Shown: positions 34,720-43,471, numbered from the stretch's first letter. The stretch: DNA of 64,000 bases from Phytohabitans sp052068095 (GCF_052068095.1 NZ_JBQHDG010000004.1:310001-374000), one strand, 5' to 3'. Numbers and translations are program-made. Notes: a model not told the origin generated them from the letters alone.

Positions 34720-36150
34720 ATGACCATCGCCGACCCCGTGGAGAACCGCACGCAGGATGATGCGTTCCCCGCGCTACATGTGCGACCACCCGCGGGATGG
34801 GTCAACGACCCGAACGGCCCTTTCCAGTGGAACGGCCGATACCACCTGTTCTACCAACACAATCCGTCGGCGCCGGTGCACGCGAACATCCAATGGGGAC
34901 ACGCCAGCAGTGCGGACCTGGTGCATTGGCGCACCGAACCCATCGCCCTCACCCCGACGCCGGGACATCTGGACGCCGGCGGCTGCTGGTCCGGGTGCGT
35001 GGTCGACGACGATGGCGTGCCCACCGCCGTCTACACCGCGATCGGCAACGGCGTCCTCGACGCCAGCATCGCCCTGGCCACATCCGCGGACGGGCAGCTG
35101 CGCACGTGGCGTAAACATCCGGCCCCCGCCGCCCGCGCTCCGCAAGGCCTGCACCTGATCGGCTACCGGGATCCCTTTGTCTTCACCGCCTACGGGCACC
35201 GTTACGCGCTCGTCGGCGCCGGCTTGCGTGGTGGCGGCGCCGCCACCGTGCTGCTCTACAGATGCGACGACCTGTACGAGTGGACCTACCTCGGCCCGCT
35301 GACCAACGCCGCGGACCCGGTGGCCGCGCGGTACGCCCCGGCGGACATCTGGGAATGCCCACAACTGGTGCGCCTGGGCGACCGATGGGTCCTGATCGTC
35401 TCCCTCTGGACCAGCGAGATCCTCGGCCGCGTCGCCTACCTCGTCGGAGACCTCGACATCTCCGGCGGCGTGCCCCGCTTCACCCCAACCCACGGCGGGC
35501 TCGTCGACGCCGGCCGCGACTTCTACGCCCCAGCCGTCCTGGCATCCCCGGAACGCGTCCTGCTGTGGGGCTGGTCCTGGGAGGACCGCACCGACGCCGA
35601 CGTATTGGCGGGTGGCTGGGCAGGCCTGCTGACCCTTCCCCGGGTACTGACGCTCAACCCCGCCGGCCGCCTCGCCTCGACCCCCGCACCGGAGCTGCAC
35701 GCGCTGCGCGGCACTCCCGTCCGACGTGTGGTGGCCGTACGGGAACAGCCGCAAACCGTGGACCTGCCATCAGGCCCACTCGACATCGAAATCCGCCTGC
35801 ACAGCCAGGCACGGCAGCCGACAGCGCTCACACTGCGCCTGGGCGACAACTGGCTCACCGTCACGGTCGACCCCGCGACCGGACGCGCCGCAGTACACCG
35901 AAACGTGCTGCACCCCGAACGAGCCACCCGCGACGCCACCGTGCACATCACCGGTGGCACCGAGTCCGTCCACATGCGTCTGCTGCTGGATGGCTCCATC
36001 GCCGAGGTGTTCCTGCCCGACGGCGTCGTCTTCACCGAACGGCTCTACCCCACGACCCCGGCCCGGCACACGTCGCTGCACCTGCGTGGATCGGTCGGCA
36101 CCCAGGCGGTGATCACCGCCTGGCAGCTACGGCTCCCCGGCGTCCCCTGA
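34720..36150 (+). CDS. Cytoplasmic GH32 fructosidase (sucrose/fructan hydrolase)
   Basis: This 476-residue enzyme lacks a signal peptide and would hydrolyse imported fructosides to fructose. All three GH32 carboxylates are present: nucleophile Asp30 in WVNDPNG, transition-state stabiliser Asp151 in YRDP, and acid/base Glu212 in WECPQL. A five-blade propeller is followed by a C-terminal beta-sandwich (about 340-470). It is placed after the importer genes and before a secreted GH32, so the pair would work inside and outside. A specific substrate (sucrose, levanbiose or inulo-oligosaccharide) cannot be fixed. Confidence 0.92.
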   Translation: MTIADPVENRTQDDAFPALHVRPPAGWVNDPNGPFQWNGRYHLFYQHNPSAPVHANIQWGHASSADLVHWRTEPIALTPTPGHLDAGGCWSGCVVDDDGVPTAVYTAIGNGVLDASIALATSADGQLRTWRKHPAPAARAPQGLHLIGYRDPFVFTAYGHRYALVGAGLRGGGAATVLLYRCDDLYEWTYLGPLTNAADPVAARYAPADIWECPQLVRLGDRWVLIVSLWTSEILGRVAYLVGDLDISGGVPRFTPTHGGLVDAGRDFYAPAVLASPERVLLWGWSWEDRTDADVLAGGWAGLLTLPRVLTLNPAGRLASTPAPELHALRGTPVRRVVAVREQPQTVDLPSGPLDIEIRLHSQARQPTALTLRLGDNWLTVTVDPATGRAAVHRNVLHPERATRDATVHITGGTESVHMRLLLDGSIAEVFLPDGVVFTERLYPTTPARHTSLHLRGSVGTQAVITAWQLRLPGVP

Positions 36151-36182
36151 GAACGCCGGGAGCACAGCAAGGAGGGCACCCT

Positions 36183-38189
36183 GTGAGACCCACCCCCGCA
36201 ACGATCGCCCGCAACGCCGCGCTCCTCGGTGCGCTGACGCTGGTGATCGCATCCACGCTCGCACCGCATCGCCTCGACGCGACGCCCGTAGCGGCGACCA
36301 CCTACCGACCGCTGTACCACCACATCGTCCCGGACCGGTGGATGAACGACCCCCAACGACCCATCCACCTCAATGGACAGTTCCACTACTACTACCTCTA
36401 CAACAACGACTACCCGGACACCAACCACACCGCCTGGCGGCGCGCCACCAGCACCGACCTCGTCCGGTTCACCGACCGCGGCGTCGCCGTCCCCAAGGAC
36501 ACCACCCCCAACGGCAGCATCTGGTCCGGCTCACCGGTCGTCGACACCAACAACACCGCGGGCTTCGGCGCCAACGCGGTTGTCGTGCTTGCCACTCAGG
36601 AACACGCCGCGAACAACAACGCCCAAGCCCAGTTCCTCTGGTACTCCACCGACGGCGGCGCCACCTTCCGCAACTACAGCACCACGCCGGTCATCCCCAA
36701 CCCCGGCCGGTTCGACTCCCGCGACCCGAAGACCATCTGGGACAGCGACCGCAACCGATGGGTCACCGTACTAGCCGAGAACGACCAGCTCAGCTTCTAC
36801 ACCTCCACCAACCTCAGAAACTGGCAGCGAGCCGGCGAATGGCGGATGCCCGGCCTCGGTGTACTGGAATGCCCCGACCTGTTCAAGATGGTGGCCGACG
36901 ACGGCACCACGAAATGGATCATCGGCGCGTCCGCCGACGGCAAGGGCATCGGCCAACCGAACACCTACGCCTACTGGACCGGCACCTTCACCGGCACCGG
37001 CTTCCAGCAAGACTCCGCACACCAGTGGCTCGACTACGGCTGGGACTGGTACGCCGCCGTCACCTGGGAGAACCCCACCAACCCACTGGGCAGCCGATAT
37101 GCCATCGGCTGGATGAACAACTGGGCCTACTCGGCGAACACACCAACCTGGGCCAACGACGGCTTCAACGGCACCAACTCGATCGTGCGCGAGATCAAAC
37201 TCAAGCGGCAAGGCACCGGCGGCTACAGCCTCGTATCCCAACCGGTCAACGGCCTCGACAACATCGTCGCGAGCACCACCAACCTCGGCACGATCCAGGT
37301 CAACGGCGTCGTCCCGCTCAGCTACTCCGGCGAGGCGTACGAGCTCACCACCGACGTCAGCTGGACCCAGCTCAACAACGTCGGCATGCAACTGCGCAAG
37401 TCCACCGACGGCACTCGCCACGCCGACGTCGGCGTTTACGGCGACTACGCCTACCTCAACCGTGGCTACACCAACCACCCCGACCAGACCAACAGGTTTC
37501 TCGAAAGCAAAAGCCCGTTCGACCCCGCACGCAAGAACGTCCGGCTACGCATCCTGGTGGACCGCACCACCATCGAAGTGTTCGTCGACGATGGAAAGCA
37601 CGTCCACTCCAGCGAGGTCTTCGCCGCCCCCGGCGACAACGGCATCGCCCTCTACACCGACGGTGGCACCGCCACGTTCGCCAACCTCACCATCCGCAGC
37701 CTCCGCGACATCAACGCCCAACCCGTCCCGACCGGCACGGTGCTGGCCAGCTTCGAAAACAACACCTACGGATCGTGGGCCCGCACCGGCACGGCATTCG
37801 GCACCGCGCCAGCCAACGGCACCCTGCCCAACCAACAACATGTCAGCGGATACCTCGGCGACGGCCTCGTCAACACGTACCTCAACGGGGACGCCACCAC
37901 CGGAACCCTGACCTCGCCCGCCTTCACCATCAACCAGCGGTATCTCAAATTCCTCGTCGGCGGCGGAAACCATCCCCACACCGCCGGCAGCCCCACAGCG
38001 GTCAACCTCGTCGTCGGCGGTCAAGTCGTCCGCACCACCACCGGACGCAACGAGGAATACCTCCGCTGGACCACCTGGGACCTCGGCAACCTCACCGGAC
38101 GCACAGCACAGATCCAAATCGTCGACAACAACACCGGCGGCTGGGGACACATCAACGCCGACCACTTCACCCTGGCAGCCACCGCCTGA
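36183..38189 (+). CDS. Secreted GH32 levanase/inulinase-like enzyme with C-terminal extra domain
   Basis: This 668-residue exported enzyme starts at GTG 36183, behind a strong AAGGAGG. It has a signal peptide (about 1-38) and a GH32 propeller with Asp56 in WMNDPQRP, Asp181 in SRDPK and Glu229 in LECPDLF. A beta-sandwich (about 370-515, with TTIEVFVDDG) follows, then an extra ~150-residue C-terminal domain (LASFENNTYGSWARTGTAFG onwards) resembling a carbohydrate-binding sandwich. Asn of the usual NDPNG is replaced by Gln, a variant associated with levan-acting branches such as levan fructotransferases; that association is from memory. It would release fructo-oligosaccharides for the adjacent importer. 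Confidence 0.9.
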   Translation: MRPTPATIARNAALLGALTLVIASTLAPHRLDATPVAATTYRPLYHHIVPDRWMNDPQRPIHLNGQFHYYYLYNNDYPDTNHTAWRRATSTDLVRFTDRGVAVPKDTTPNGSIWSGSPVVDTNNTAGFGANAVVVLATQEHAANNNAQAQFLWYSTDGGATFRNYSTTPVIPNPGRFDSRDPKTIWDSDRNRWVTVLAENDQLSFYTSTNLRNWQRAGEWRMPGLGVLECPDLFKMVADDGTTKWIIGASADGKGIGQPNTYAYWTGTFTGTGFQQDSAHQWLDYGWDWYAAVTWENPTNPLGSRYAIGWMNNWAYSANTPTWANDGFNGTNSIVREIKLKRQGTGGYSLVSQPVNGLDNIVASTTNLGTIQVNGVVPLSYSGEAYELTTDVSWTQLNNVGMQLRKSTDGTRHADVGVYGDYAYLNRGYTNHPDQTNRFLESKSPFDPARKNVRLRILVDRTTIEVFVDDGKHVHSSEVFAAPGDNGIALYTDGGTATFANLTIRSLRDINAQPVPTGTVLASFENNTYGSWARTGTAFGTAPANGTLPNQQHVSGYLGDGLVNTYLNGDATTGTLTSPAFTINQRYLKFLVGGGNHPHTAGSPTAVNLVVGGQVVRTTTGRNEEYLRWTTWDLGNLTGRTAQIQIVDNNTGGWGHINADHFTLAATA

Positions 38190-38202
38190 CCAAGCCACCA
38201 AC

Positions 38203-38242
38203 GGAGGGATCGTCAGCCCGGCCGCGCACTGACGGTCCCTCC
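38203..38242. terminator. Strong hairpin terminator between convergent fructan and DeoR genes
   Basis: The arms GGAGGGATCGTCAG (38203-38216) and CTGACGGTCCCTCC (38229-38242) pair at 13 of 14 positions around a 12-base loop. It lies 13 bp after the GH32 stop and 36 bp from the DeoR stop, so it can serve both convergent transcripts. Confidence 0.8.
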
Positions 38243-38278
38243 CACCAACACATCACCCTGGCGCCGTTTAGGAGCCCG

Positions 38279-39034
38279 CTACGCATGGATGATCGGGATG
38301 TCGGCCTCGGTGAGCCGGCGCACGGTGTCGTCGTCGGCGGGTGCGTCGGTGACGATGCCGGCCACCGCGGTGATCGGCAGGACCGTGAAGCGGGACGCGG
38401 CACCGATCTTCTCGGCGCTGGCCAGCACGTAGGTGTCGGCGCTGCGACGCGCGAGGGCGCGCTTCATGGCGGCCTCGTCGGCGTCGCCGGTGGTCAGGCC
38501 GGCGTCCGGGTGTACCCCGGTGACACCCAGGAGGAACACGTCGGCGTTCACCGCCTGTGCGGCCTCGACGGCCGCCGCGCCGCAGGTGACGACCGAATGC
38601 TTGAACAGCCGGCCGCCCAGCAGATACACCTCCACGGCCGGATGCTGGGCCAGGGCCGCCGCGACCGTGGGGCTGTGGGTGACCACCGTGGCGGCGAGCG
38701 TCGTGGGCAGGACCTGGATCACGGCGAGCGCGGTCGTGCCGCCGTCGACGACGACGGTCGTACCCGGCTGGATCAGCGCGGCGGCCGCCGCCGCGACGCG
38801 CTGTTTGCTGGCGACGCCTACGCCGCGGCGCGTCGGATAGTCGGCTACCGCGGGCGAGGCCGGCAGCGCCCCGCCGTATACCCGCTGGCAGAGCCCCGCC
38901 GCGGCGAGGTCACGCAGGTCACGACGGATCGTGTCCTCCGACACGTCGAGCTCGGCCGCGACATCCTTGGCCACGACGCGCTGGTCCTGCCGGAGCCGGG
39001 CCAGGAGAAGATCTCGACGCTGCGCAGCCAGCAT
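38279..39034 (-). CDS. DeoR-family regulator
   Basis: This 251-residue regulator has an N-terminal DeoR helix-turn-helix (AKDVAAELDVSEDTIRRDL, near residues 21-40) followed by the RVYGGAL hinge and a DeoRC sugar-phosphate sensor domain (VVVDGGTTALAV, LLGGRLFKHS). ATG 39034 is preceded by GGAGG. It is divergent from a small deoxyribosyltransferase-like gene and convergent with the fructan operon. It could respond to fructose phosphates, but the divergent partner is the more likely target. Confidence 0.92.
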   Translation of the reverse strand: MLAAQRRDLLLARLRQDQRVVAKDVAAELDVSEDTIRRDLRDLAAAGLCQRVYGGALPASPAVADYPTRRGVGVASKQRVAAAAAALIQPGTTVVVDGGTTALAVIQVLPTTLAATVVTHSPTVAAALAQHPAVEVYLLGGRLFKHSVVTCGAAAVEAAQAVNADVFLLGVTGVHPDAGLTTGDADEAAMKRALARRSADTYVLASAEKIGAASRFTVLPITAVAGIVTDAPADDDTVRRLTEADIPIIHA

Positions 39035-39045
39035 GCACGGTCCTC

Positions 39046-39073
39046 CACGTTCTTGTTTATTTCTGCACGTTCT
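39046..39073. promoter_or_regulatory. Direct repeat in the DeoR divergent promoter
   Basis: CACGTTCT occurs at 39046-39053 and again at 39066-39073, exactly 20 bp apart, inside an A/T-rich stretch (TTGTTTATTTCTG) between the two divergent starts. Direct repeats about two helical turns apart are a known pattern for DeoR-type operators. Confidence 0.45.
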
Positions 39074-39085
39074 ACCGATACTCTC

Positions 39086-39469
39086 ATGGTCATGCTGGCG
39101 ACGAAACCCATGCTGATCCTCATTGCCGGGCCCTATCGGTCCGGCACCGGCGACGACCCGGACCTGCTCGCGGCAAATCTGCGCCGGCTGGAGGAAGCCG
39201 CCTGGCCGATCTTCCAGGCCGGCCACGTCCCGATGATCGGCGAGTGGGTGGCGCTCCCGGTGCTGCGGGGCGCCGGCGCCGGCAGTGTCGCCGATCCGGT
39301 GGCCGAGCAGGTGCTCTACCCCACGGCGCAGCGGCTGCTGGCGCACTGCGACGCCGTGCTGCGACTGCCCGGTGAGTCCACCGGAGCCGACCAAGACGTG
39401 GCAATCGCCCGCCAGCGCGGGCTGCCGGTCTACTACGACCTCACCGAGATTCCCGGCGTCGCGGCGTAA
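39086..39469 (+). CDS. Small nucleoside-deoxyribosyltransferase/DUF4406-like protein
   Basis: This 127-residue soluble protein has the short Rossmann-like pattern of the deoxyribosyltransferase/DUF4406 group: an N-terminal LILIAGPYRSGTGDDP strand-loop, AGHVPMIGEW, and a C-terminal CDAVLRLPGESTGADQDVAIA helix start with the Gly-x-Ser/Thr-x-Gly-Ala-Asp pattern. ATG 39086 and ATG 39092 are close alternatives. It is divergent from the DeoR gene. Function is not established for this subgroup. Confidence 0.7.
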   Translation: MVMLATKPMLILIAGPYRSGTGDDPDLLAANLRRLEEAAWPIFQAGHVPMIGEWVALPVLRGAGAGSVADPVAEQVLYPTAQRLLAHCDAVLRLPGESTGADQDVAIARQRGLPVYYDLTEIPGVAA

Positions 39470-39559
39470 CCGGCGGTGCCTCGTTCACCTCTTTGACCGC
39501 TCCCGGGGTTAGGGTGTCCTGCCGGCCGTGTCAGACGGGGCCTGAGGGGGCGGTGAGGC

Positions 39560-40717
39560 ATGGTGCCGAGCGCCGGTGCGGTGGCGGCAAAGGCGCCGAG
39601 CGCAGGCGGCGAGTCGGTGGCGCTGCTGTCGCGGTTCGGGCGCCGGTTCGCCGCCGCCGTCCGCGTGATGATCTTCGGCCCGGTGGCCGCGATCGGGCTC
39701 GTCCGGGCGACCGGCGAGCACGCGATGCCGACCGCCGTCGTGGTCGCCGGCGTCGCGGCGTGGAGCGCGGTGTACGTGTGGTGGCTGCTGCGACGCGCCG
39801 GCCGGTGGGCGACCGCCGTGGACGTCGCGGTGATGGTGCTCGTGTGCCTGAGCATCTTCTGGACCGACGCCGCGGCTGAGGGCAACGTCGGCTGGATTCG
39901 CCTGCTGGTGAGCTTCGCCTGCGTGGCGTACCAGTGGTATACGCCGCTGGCCCACGGCGTCGCGGCGACCGCGGTGGCCGCCGGCACCTTGCTGGCGGTC
40001 GTCCTGGTCACCGAGCCTGCCGCGGACGTGGTGAACGCGGCGGTCTGGGTCCTCGCCATCGCCACGCTGTCCCGCACCGCGTGGACGCTGGTCATGCGCG
40101 GGGCGCGGAGCGCGGACCGGCTGGCGCTGGACGCCGAGCGGGCGCGCAAGGCCCAGCAAGTCGCCGCCGCGGTCCGGGCCGACGAGCGCGACCTGGTCAA
40201 CGCGCTGCACGACACCGCGGCCACCACCCTGCTGATGGTGGGCAGCGGCCAGGTGCGGCCGGACGAGGGTTGGCTGGCGCCGCGGGCGCGGCGCGATCTG
40301 GAGATGCTGCGCGCGTACGGCGAGCGGGCACCCACCTCGGCCGATCTGGTCCAGCTTCTGCGCGCCGAGGTCGACGCGGTCAACCAGCTCCCGGTGAGCT
40401 TCTCCGCCCCCGCCGACCTGCCGGTGCCGTACCGGGTCGGGCGGGCGGTCGCCGACGCGGCGCGGGAGGCGCTGAACAACGTCGTGCGGCACGCCGCCGC
40501 CGGCCGGATCCAGGTGCGGCTGACCGGCGACCCGCGCCAGCTGCGGGTGGACGTGGTCGACGACGGCAAGGGTTTCGTGCCCGAGCTTGTCGCGTCGACC
40601 CGGCGCGGTCTGCGCGACTGCGTGCGGGGACGGGTGGCGGCGGTGGGCGGCACCGTGCGCGTGGCCTCGCTGCTCGGCGCCGGCACCACCGTGTCGTTGG
40701 AGTGGCGCGGTGAGTGA
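39560..40717 (+). CDS. Sensor histidine kinase (NarL-system type)
   Basis: This 385-residue membrane kinase has about five or six N-terminal membrane helices (37-180) and a short linker. The phosphoacceptor region has His217 in VNALHDTAATTLL, and a HATPase domain follows (EALNNVVRHAAA N-box, VDDGKGF G1 box). The dimerisation motif differs slightly from the usual LHDGxQQ. It overlaps the next gene by 8 bp, and a response regulator follows that, forming a three-gene signalling operon. The signal is unknown. Confidence 0.88.
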   Translation: MVPSAGAVAAKAPSAGGESVALLSRFGRRFAAAVRVMIFGPVAAIGLVRATGEHAMPTAVVVAGVAAWSAVYVWWLLRRAGRWATAVDVAVMVLVCLSIFWTDAAAEGNVGWIRLLVSFACVAYQWYTPLAHGVAATAVAAGTLLAVVLVTEPAADVVNAAVWVLAIATLSRTAWTLVMRGARSADRLALDAERARKAQQVAAAVRADERDLVNALHDTAATTLLMVGSGQVRPDEGWLAPRARRDLEMLRAYGERAPTSADLVQLLRAEVDAVNQLPVSFSAPADLPVPYRVGRAVADAAREALNNVVRHAAAGRIQVRLTGDPRQLRVDVVDDGKGFVPELVASTRRGLRDCVRGRVAAVGGTVRVASLLGAGTTVSLEWRGE

Positions 40718-41843
40718 GGACCCCCGGGCCGCCATCGAGCGGGATACCCGCGCCCAGCTGATCGCCCGGCTGCGCGTGGGCATCCTGGTCACGGCTTCTG
40801 GCGGGCTGGTGCTGCTGAGCCTGCCCAACATGCTGCGCGACTGGGACCGGTACCAGCCGGCGTGGGCGCAGGCGGTCGCGTTCGCGATGCTGGCCGGCGT
40901 CCTGTGTGCAGAGGCCGTGCTGGTGGTCCGCGGCCGGCTCTGGCCGGCGGCGTGGCGGTGGCCGGCCGTGGGCGTGGTGGTCGCCGCGTCCGTGCTGTCG
41001 TACGCGGCGCTGCCCTACGGGCACTCGGCGACCGCCGGTGACTGGATCTTCGGCGAGGCGACCTGGGTGGGGCTCGTCGTACTGCTGAGCCGGCCGCTCC
41101 GCGTGCATCTCGCGTTCCTTGGTCTACATTGGAGCGTCGCGCTGGTGAACATGTTGCTCTCCACCGACGTCGACCGGACGACGGTGCTGCGGTTCGCCAC
41201 CGGTTCGATCGGCGTCATCGGCTATCCACTGTGTATGGCGGTGACGGCGGCGGCGTTTCGTGGGATCGCCCGCTCGGCGGCCGCCGCGAAGTGGGAGACC
41301 GAACAGGTGGCCGTCGCCGAGGCGGCCGCGGCCGAGTCACACCGGCGGCGGCAGCAGCGCTTCACCGACCTCGACCTGAGCACGATGCCGTTGCTGGAGG
41401 GCCTGGCCAGCGGGCGGCTCGACCCGACCGACCGGCGGGTGCGGCACGACTGCGCCATCGAGGCGGCCCGGATGCGGCGGCTGTTCGCCGAGGTCGATGT
41501 CGTACCCAACCGGTTGTTGCACGAGCTGCGGCACTGCGCGGATGTCGCGGACCGCAAGGGTGTGCTGGTGGAGTTGGACGCTCGAGGCCAGTGGCCGGAC
41601 CTGCCGCTGCCGGTGCGGCGCGACCTGACCGAGGCCCCGCTGACCGTGCTGGCGACGGCCACGTCCTGGGCGCGGGTGACCGTGGTCGGCGGCCCGGACC
41701 TCGTCTCCGTCAACGTGCTCGCCGACTGCGGGCAGGTGGAGCTGCCGCGCCCGGCGGCGCCGGGTGTGCGGCTCGACGCCTTCCGTAGCGGGGAAAGGCT
41801 GTGGGTGGAGGTGCAGTGGCAAGCGACCGCATCACCGCGGTGA
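40710..41843 (+). CDS. Membrane protein, kinase-like partner lacking catalytic boxes
   Basis: This 377-residue protein starts at GTG 40710, within the kinase's last codons. The N-terminal half has about six membrane helices (35-185), similar in layout to the upstream kinase. A coiled segment (TEQVAVAEAAAAESHRRRQQ) and a soluble domain follow. That domain contains HDCAIEAARMRRLF and LLHELRHCADVADRKGV but no LHDG-type His box, no Gly-rich ATP boxes and no clear N-box. It may be a decayed or specialised kinase homologue acting as a dimer partner, anti-kinase or second sensor. Family not recognised with confidence. Confidence 0.7.
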   Translation: MSEDPRAAIERDTRAQLIARLRVGILVTASGGLVLLSLPNMLRDWDRYQPAWAQAVAFAMLAGVLCAEAVLVVRGRLWPAAWRWPAVGVVVAASVLSYAALPYGHSATAGDWIFGEATWVGLVVLLSRPLRVHLAFLGLHWSVALVNMLLSTDVDRTTVLRFATGSIGVIGYPLCMAVTAAAFRGIARSAAAAKWETEQVAVAEAAAAESHRRRQQRFTDLDLSTMPLLEGLASGRLDPTDRRVRHDCAIEAARMRRLFAEVDVVPNRLLHELRHCADVADRKGVLVELDARGQWPDLPLPVRRDLTEAPLTVLATATSWARVTVVGGPDLVSVNVLADCGQVELPRPAAPGVRLDAFRSGERLWVEVQWQATASPR

Positions 41844-42493
41844 TCGTCGACGACCACGCCGCGATCGCCGCAGGCGTCCGGTACTGGTGTGAGCGGGCCC
41901 AGCCGCCGATCGACCTGATCGACGCGGGGGCCCGGATGGCGAACGTGTGGACCGGCCCCGGCGCCGAGGCCCACGTGGTGATCTTCGACCTCGAGCTCGT
42001 GCCGAAGAACCCGGGCTTCGGCGAGCTGCGCCGGCTCGTCGACCACGGCCGCCGGGTGGTCGTCTACTCCCAGCACGCCGACACCCGGACGGTCCTCAAG
42101 TGCGTCAACCTCGGCGCGCTGGCGTACCTCACCAAGACCGAGGGGCCGGAGCACCTGGTGCCGGCGATCCAGGCGGCCGCGGACGGGCGGCCCTACACCG
42201 CGCCCTCACTGGGCGGGGTGCTGATCGCCGACGACGACCCGAGCCGGCCGCGGATCTCCCAGCGCGAGGCGGAGGTGTTGCGCGCCTGGTTCGCCTCGTC
42301 TTCCAAGGAGCTGGTCGCCGCGAAACTGCACATCAGCGTCAAGACCGTCGACACCCACATCGAGCGGGTCCGGATCAAGTACGCGAACGCCGGCCGGGCC
42401 GCGCGCACCAAGAGCGACCTTGTCACGCGCGCCCTGCACGACGGCCTGATCACGCTCGATGAGCTCGGGGAGGCATCCGACCCCACAAGGTAA
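41816..42493 (+). CDS. NarL/FixJ-family response regulator
   Basis: This 225-residue regulator has a receiver domain (acidic pair at residues 12-13, phosphoacceptor Asp58 in VIFDLEL, Lys in LTKTEG) and a C-terminal LuxR-type helix-turn-helix (ISQREAEVLRAWFASSSKELVA, KTVDTHIERV). GTG 41816 with GGAGG four bases upstream fits the usual N-terminus; the gene overlaps its neighbour by 28 bp. It completes the kinase-partner-regulator triad. Its stop abuts the promoter module of the CHAP gene, a plausible target. Confidence 0.9.
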   Translation: MASDRITAVIVDDHAAIAAGVRYWCERAQPPIDLIDAGARMANVWTGPGAEAHVVIFDLELVPKNPGFGELRRLVDHGRRVVVYSQHADTRTVLKCVNLGALAYLTKTEGPEHLVPAIQAAADGRPYTAPSLGGVLIADDDPSRPRISQREAEVLRAWFASSSKELVAAKLHISVKTVDTHIERVRIKYANAGRAARTKSDLVTRALHDGLITLDELGEASDPTR

Positions 42494-42501
42494 CTGTGGG
42501 G
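42481..42501 (+). terminator. Hairpin across the response-regulator stop codon
   Basis: CCCCACA at 42481-42487 and TGTGGGG at 42495-42501 form a perfect 7-bp stem with a 7-base loop containing the TAA stop. It would end the signalling operon, and its right arm is also the start of the shared promoter module. Confidence 0.45.
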
Positions 42502-42547
42502 TGTTCGCCTGACACAGTGCGTGTTCGGCCGTCCCTACCGTGAGCGC
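42494..42547 (+). promoter_or_regulatory. Shared promoter module, copy upstream of the CHAP gene
   Basis: A 24-bp block at 42494-42517 (CTGTGGGGTGTTCGCC, then TGACACAG; inverted ends CTGTG/CACAG) is followed after 17 bp by CTACCGTGAGCGC at 42535-42547. The same two blocks with identical spacing occur in mirror orientation at 45180-45233 (22/24 and 13/13 identities; 41/54 overall). TACCGT is a possible -10. The start codon lies 36 bp downstream. Confidence 0.7.
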
Positions 42548-42583
42548 CGGGCAAACCCGCCCGCGTTCACAGGAGGTAGGGCC

Positions 42584-43471
42584 TTGATTCATACCGCAAG
42601 ACGCCTTCGGCGTCTCGCCGTCGCGCTCGCCGCGGCGGCCGCGCTCAGCCTGCTCACCACCGGTGTGGTCGACCTGGCCAGCACCGCACGTCCGGCGCAC
42701 GCCGACGCCGGCCCGGTCGTCGACGACTACCCCTACCGGGGCCAGAGCAGCGGCGTCGACCCGTGGAACTTCTACAAGGGACAGTGCACCTCGTTCGCCG
42801 CGTGGCGGCTCAACGACCGGATCGGCATCGACTTCACCAACCAGTACCTCGGCGAACACTTCGGCAACGCGAACACGTGGGACGACGCCGCCCGACGCGC
42901 CGGGCTGACGGTCAGCTCCACGCCGCGGCCGGGTGCGATCGCACAATCGGACGCCGGTTCGTTCGGCCACGTCGCGTGGGTCGCCCGGGTCAACGGCGAC
43001 GGCACAGTGCTCATCGAGGAGTACAACTGGGCGCGGCCGTCCGGGTACGGCACCCGTACCGTCTCCGCGTCCAGCTTCGAGTACATCTACTTCGGCAACC
43101 CGCCGGCGGTGAACCTGGCGGCGGAGAGCGTGAACGGGGATCGGTACGAGGATCTGTTGGCGGTCGACTCCGGCAACGTGCTGTGGTCGTATCCGGGTCG
43201 CTCGGGGCTGGACCGGCGACGGCGACGGCACCTTCGCCACACCCGCCCAAATCGGCCACGGCTGGTCCACCTTCCGCCTCGCCAACTACTGAGTGCGGAG
43301 TACCGGAGTGCGGTGCCAGCGTGTCCGATGTGGACACGCTGGCACCACCCGCTCACGAGCCGCTACCGGTCTCGACCTCGCCGGCATGGTCGCGCCACCG
43401 CGTCAGGCCGCGGAAGTGTGGGCTCAGCACGGCGTCGTACGACTCCGACCGGGCCACCTCCCGCAGCGTGA
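42584..43471 (+). CDS. Secreted CHAP-domain protein with frameshifted C-terminal repeat
   Basis: The start is TTG 42584, behind AGGAGG. A signal peptide (to about residue 41) precedes a CHAP cysteine-peptidase/amidase domain: Cys68 in YKGQCTSFAAW, His129 in FGHVAWV and a polar residue in EEYNW, so it probably cuts peptidoglycan. After residue ~195 an FG-GAP/VCBS-like repeat starts (SVNGDRYEDLLAVDSGNVLW). Near 43205 the natural continuation moves to the +1 frame, which reads WTGDGDGTFATPAQIGHGWS and stops at 43292. The frame as written instead runs on to 43471 in an Arg/Pro-rich nonsense tail. Either the gene carries a frameshift or the sequence has a one-base error. Confidence 0.75.
   Translation: MIHTARRLRRLAVALAAAAALSLLTTGVVDLASTARPAHADAGPVVDDYPYRGQSSGVDPWNFYKGQCTSFAAWRLNDRIGIDFTNQYLGEHFGNANTWDDAARRAGLTVSSTPRPGAIAQSDAGSFGHVAWVARVNGDGTVLIEEYNWARPSGYGTRTVSASSFEYIYFGNPPAVNLAAESVNGDRYEDLLAVDSGNVLWSYPGRSGLDRRRRRHLRHTRPNRPRLVHLPPRQLLSAEYRSAVPACPMWTRWHHPLTSRYRSRPRRHGRATASGRGSVGSARRRTTPTGPPPAA

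Noticed and set aside
36338..39085. 1043-codon plus-strand frame across the secreted GH32 and DeoR genes
   Set aside because: It overlaps two well-supported genes in other frames. Only the last 127 codons from 39086 encode a recognisable protein.
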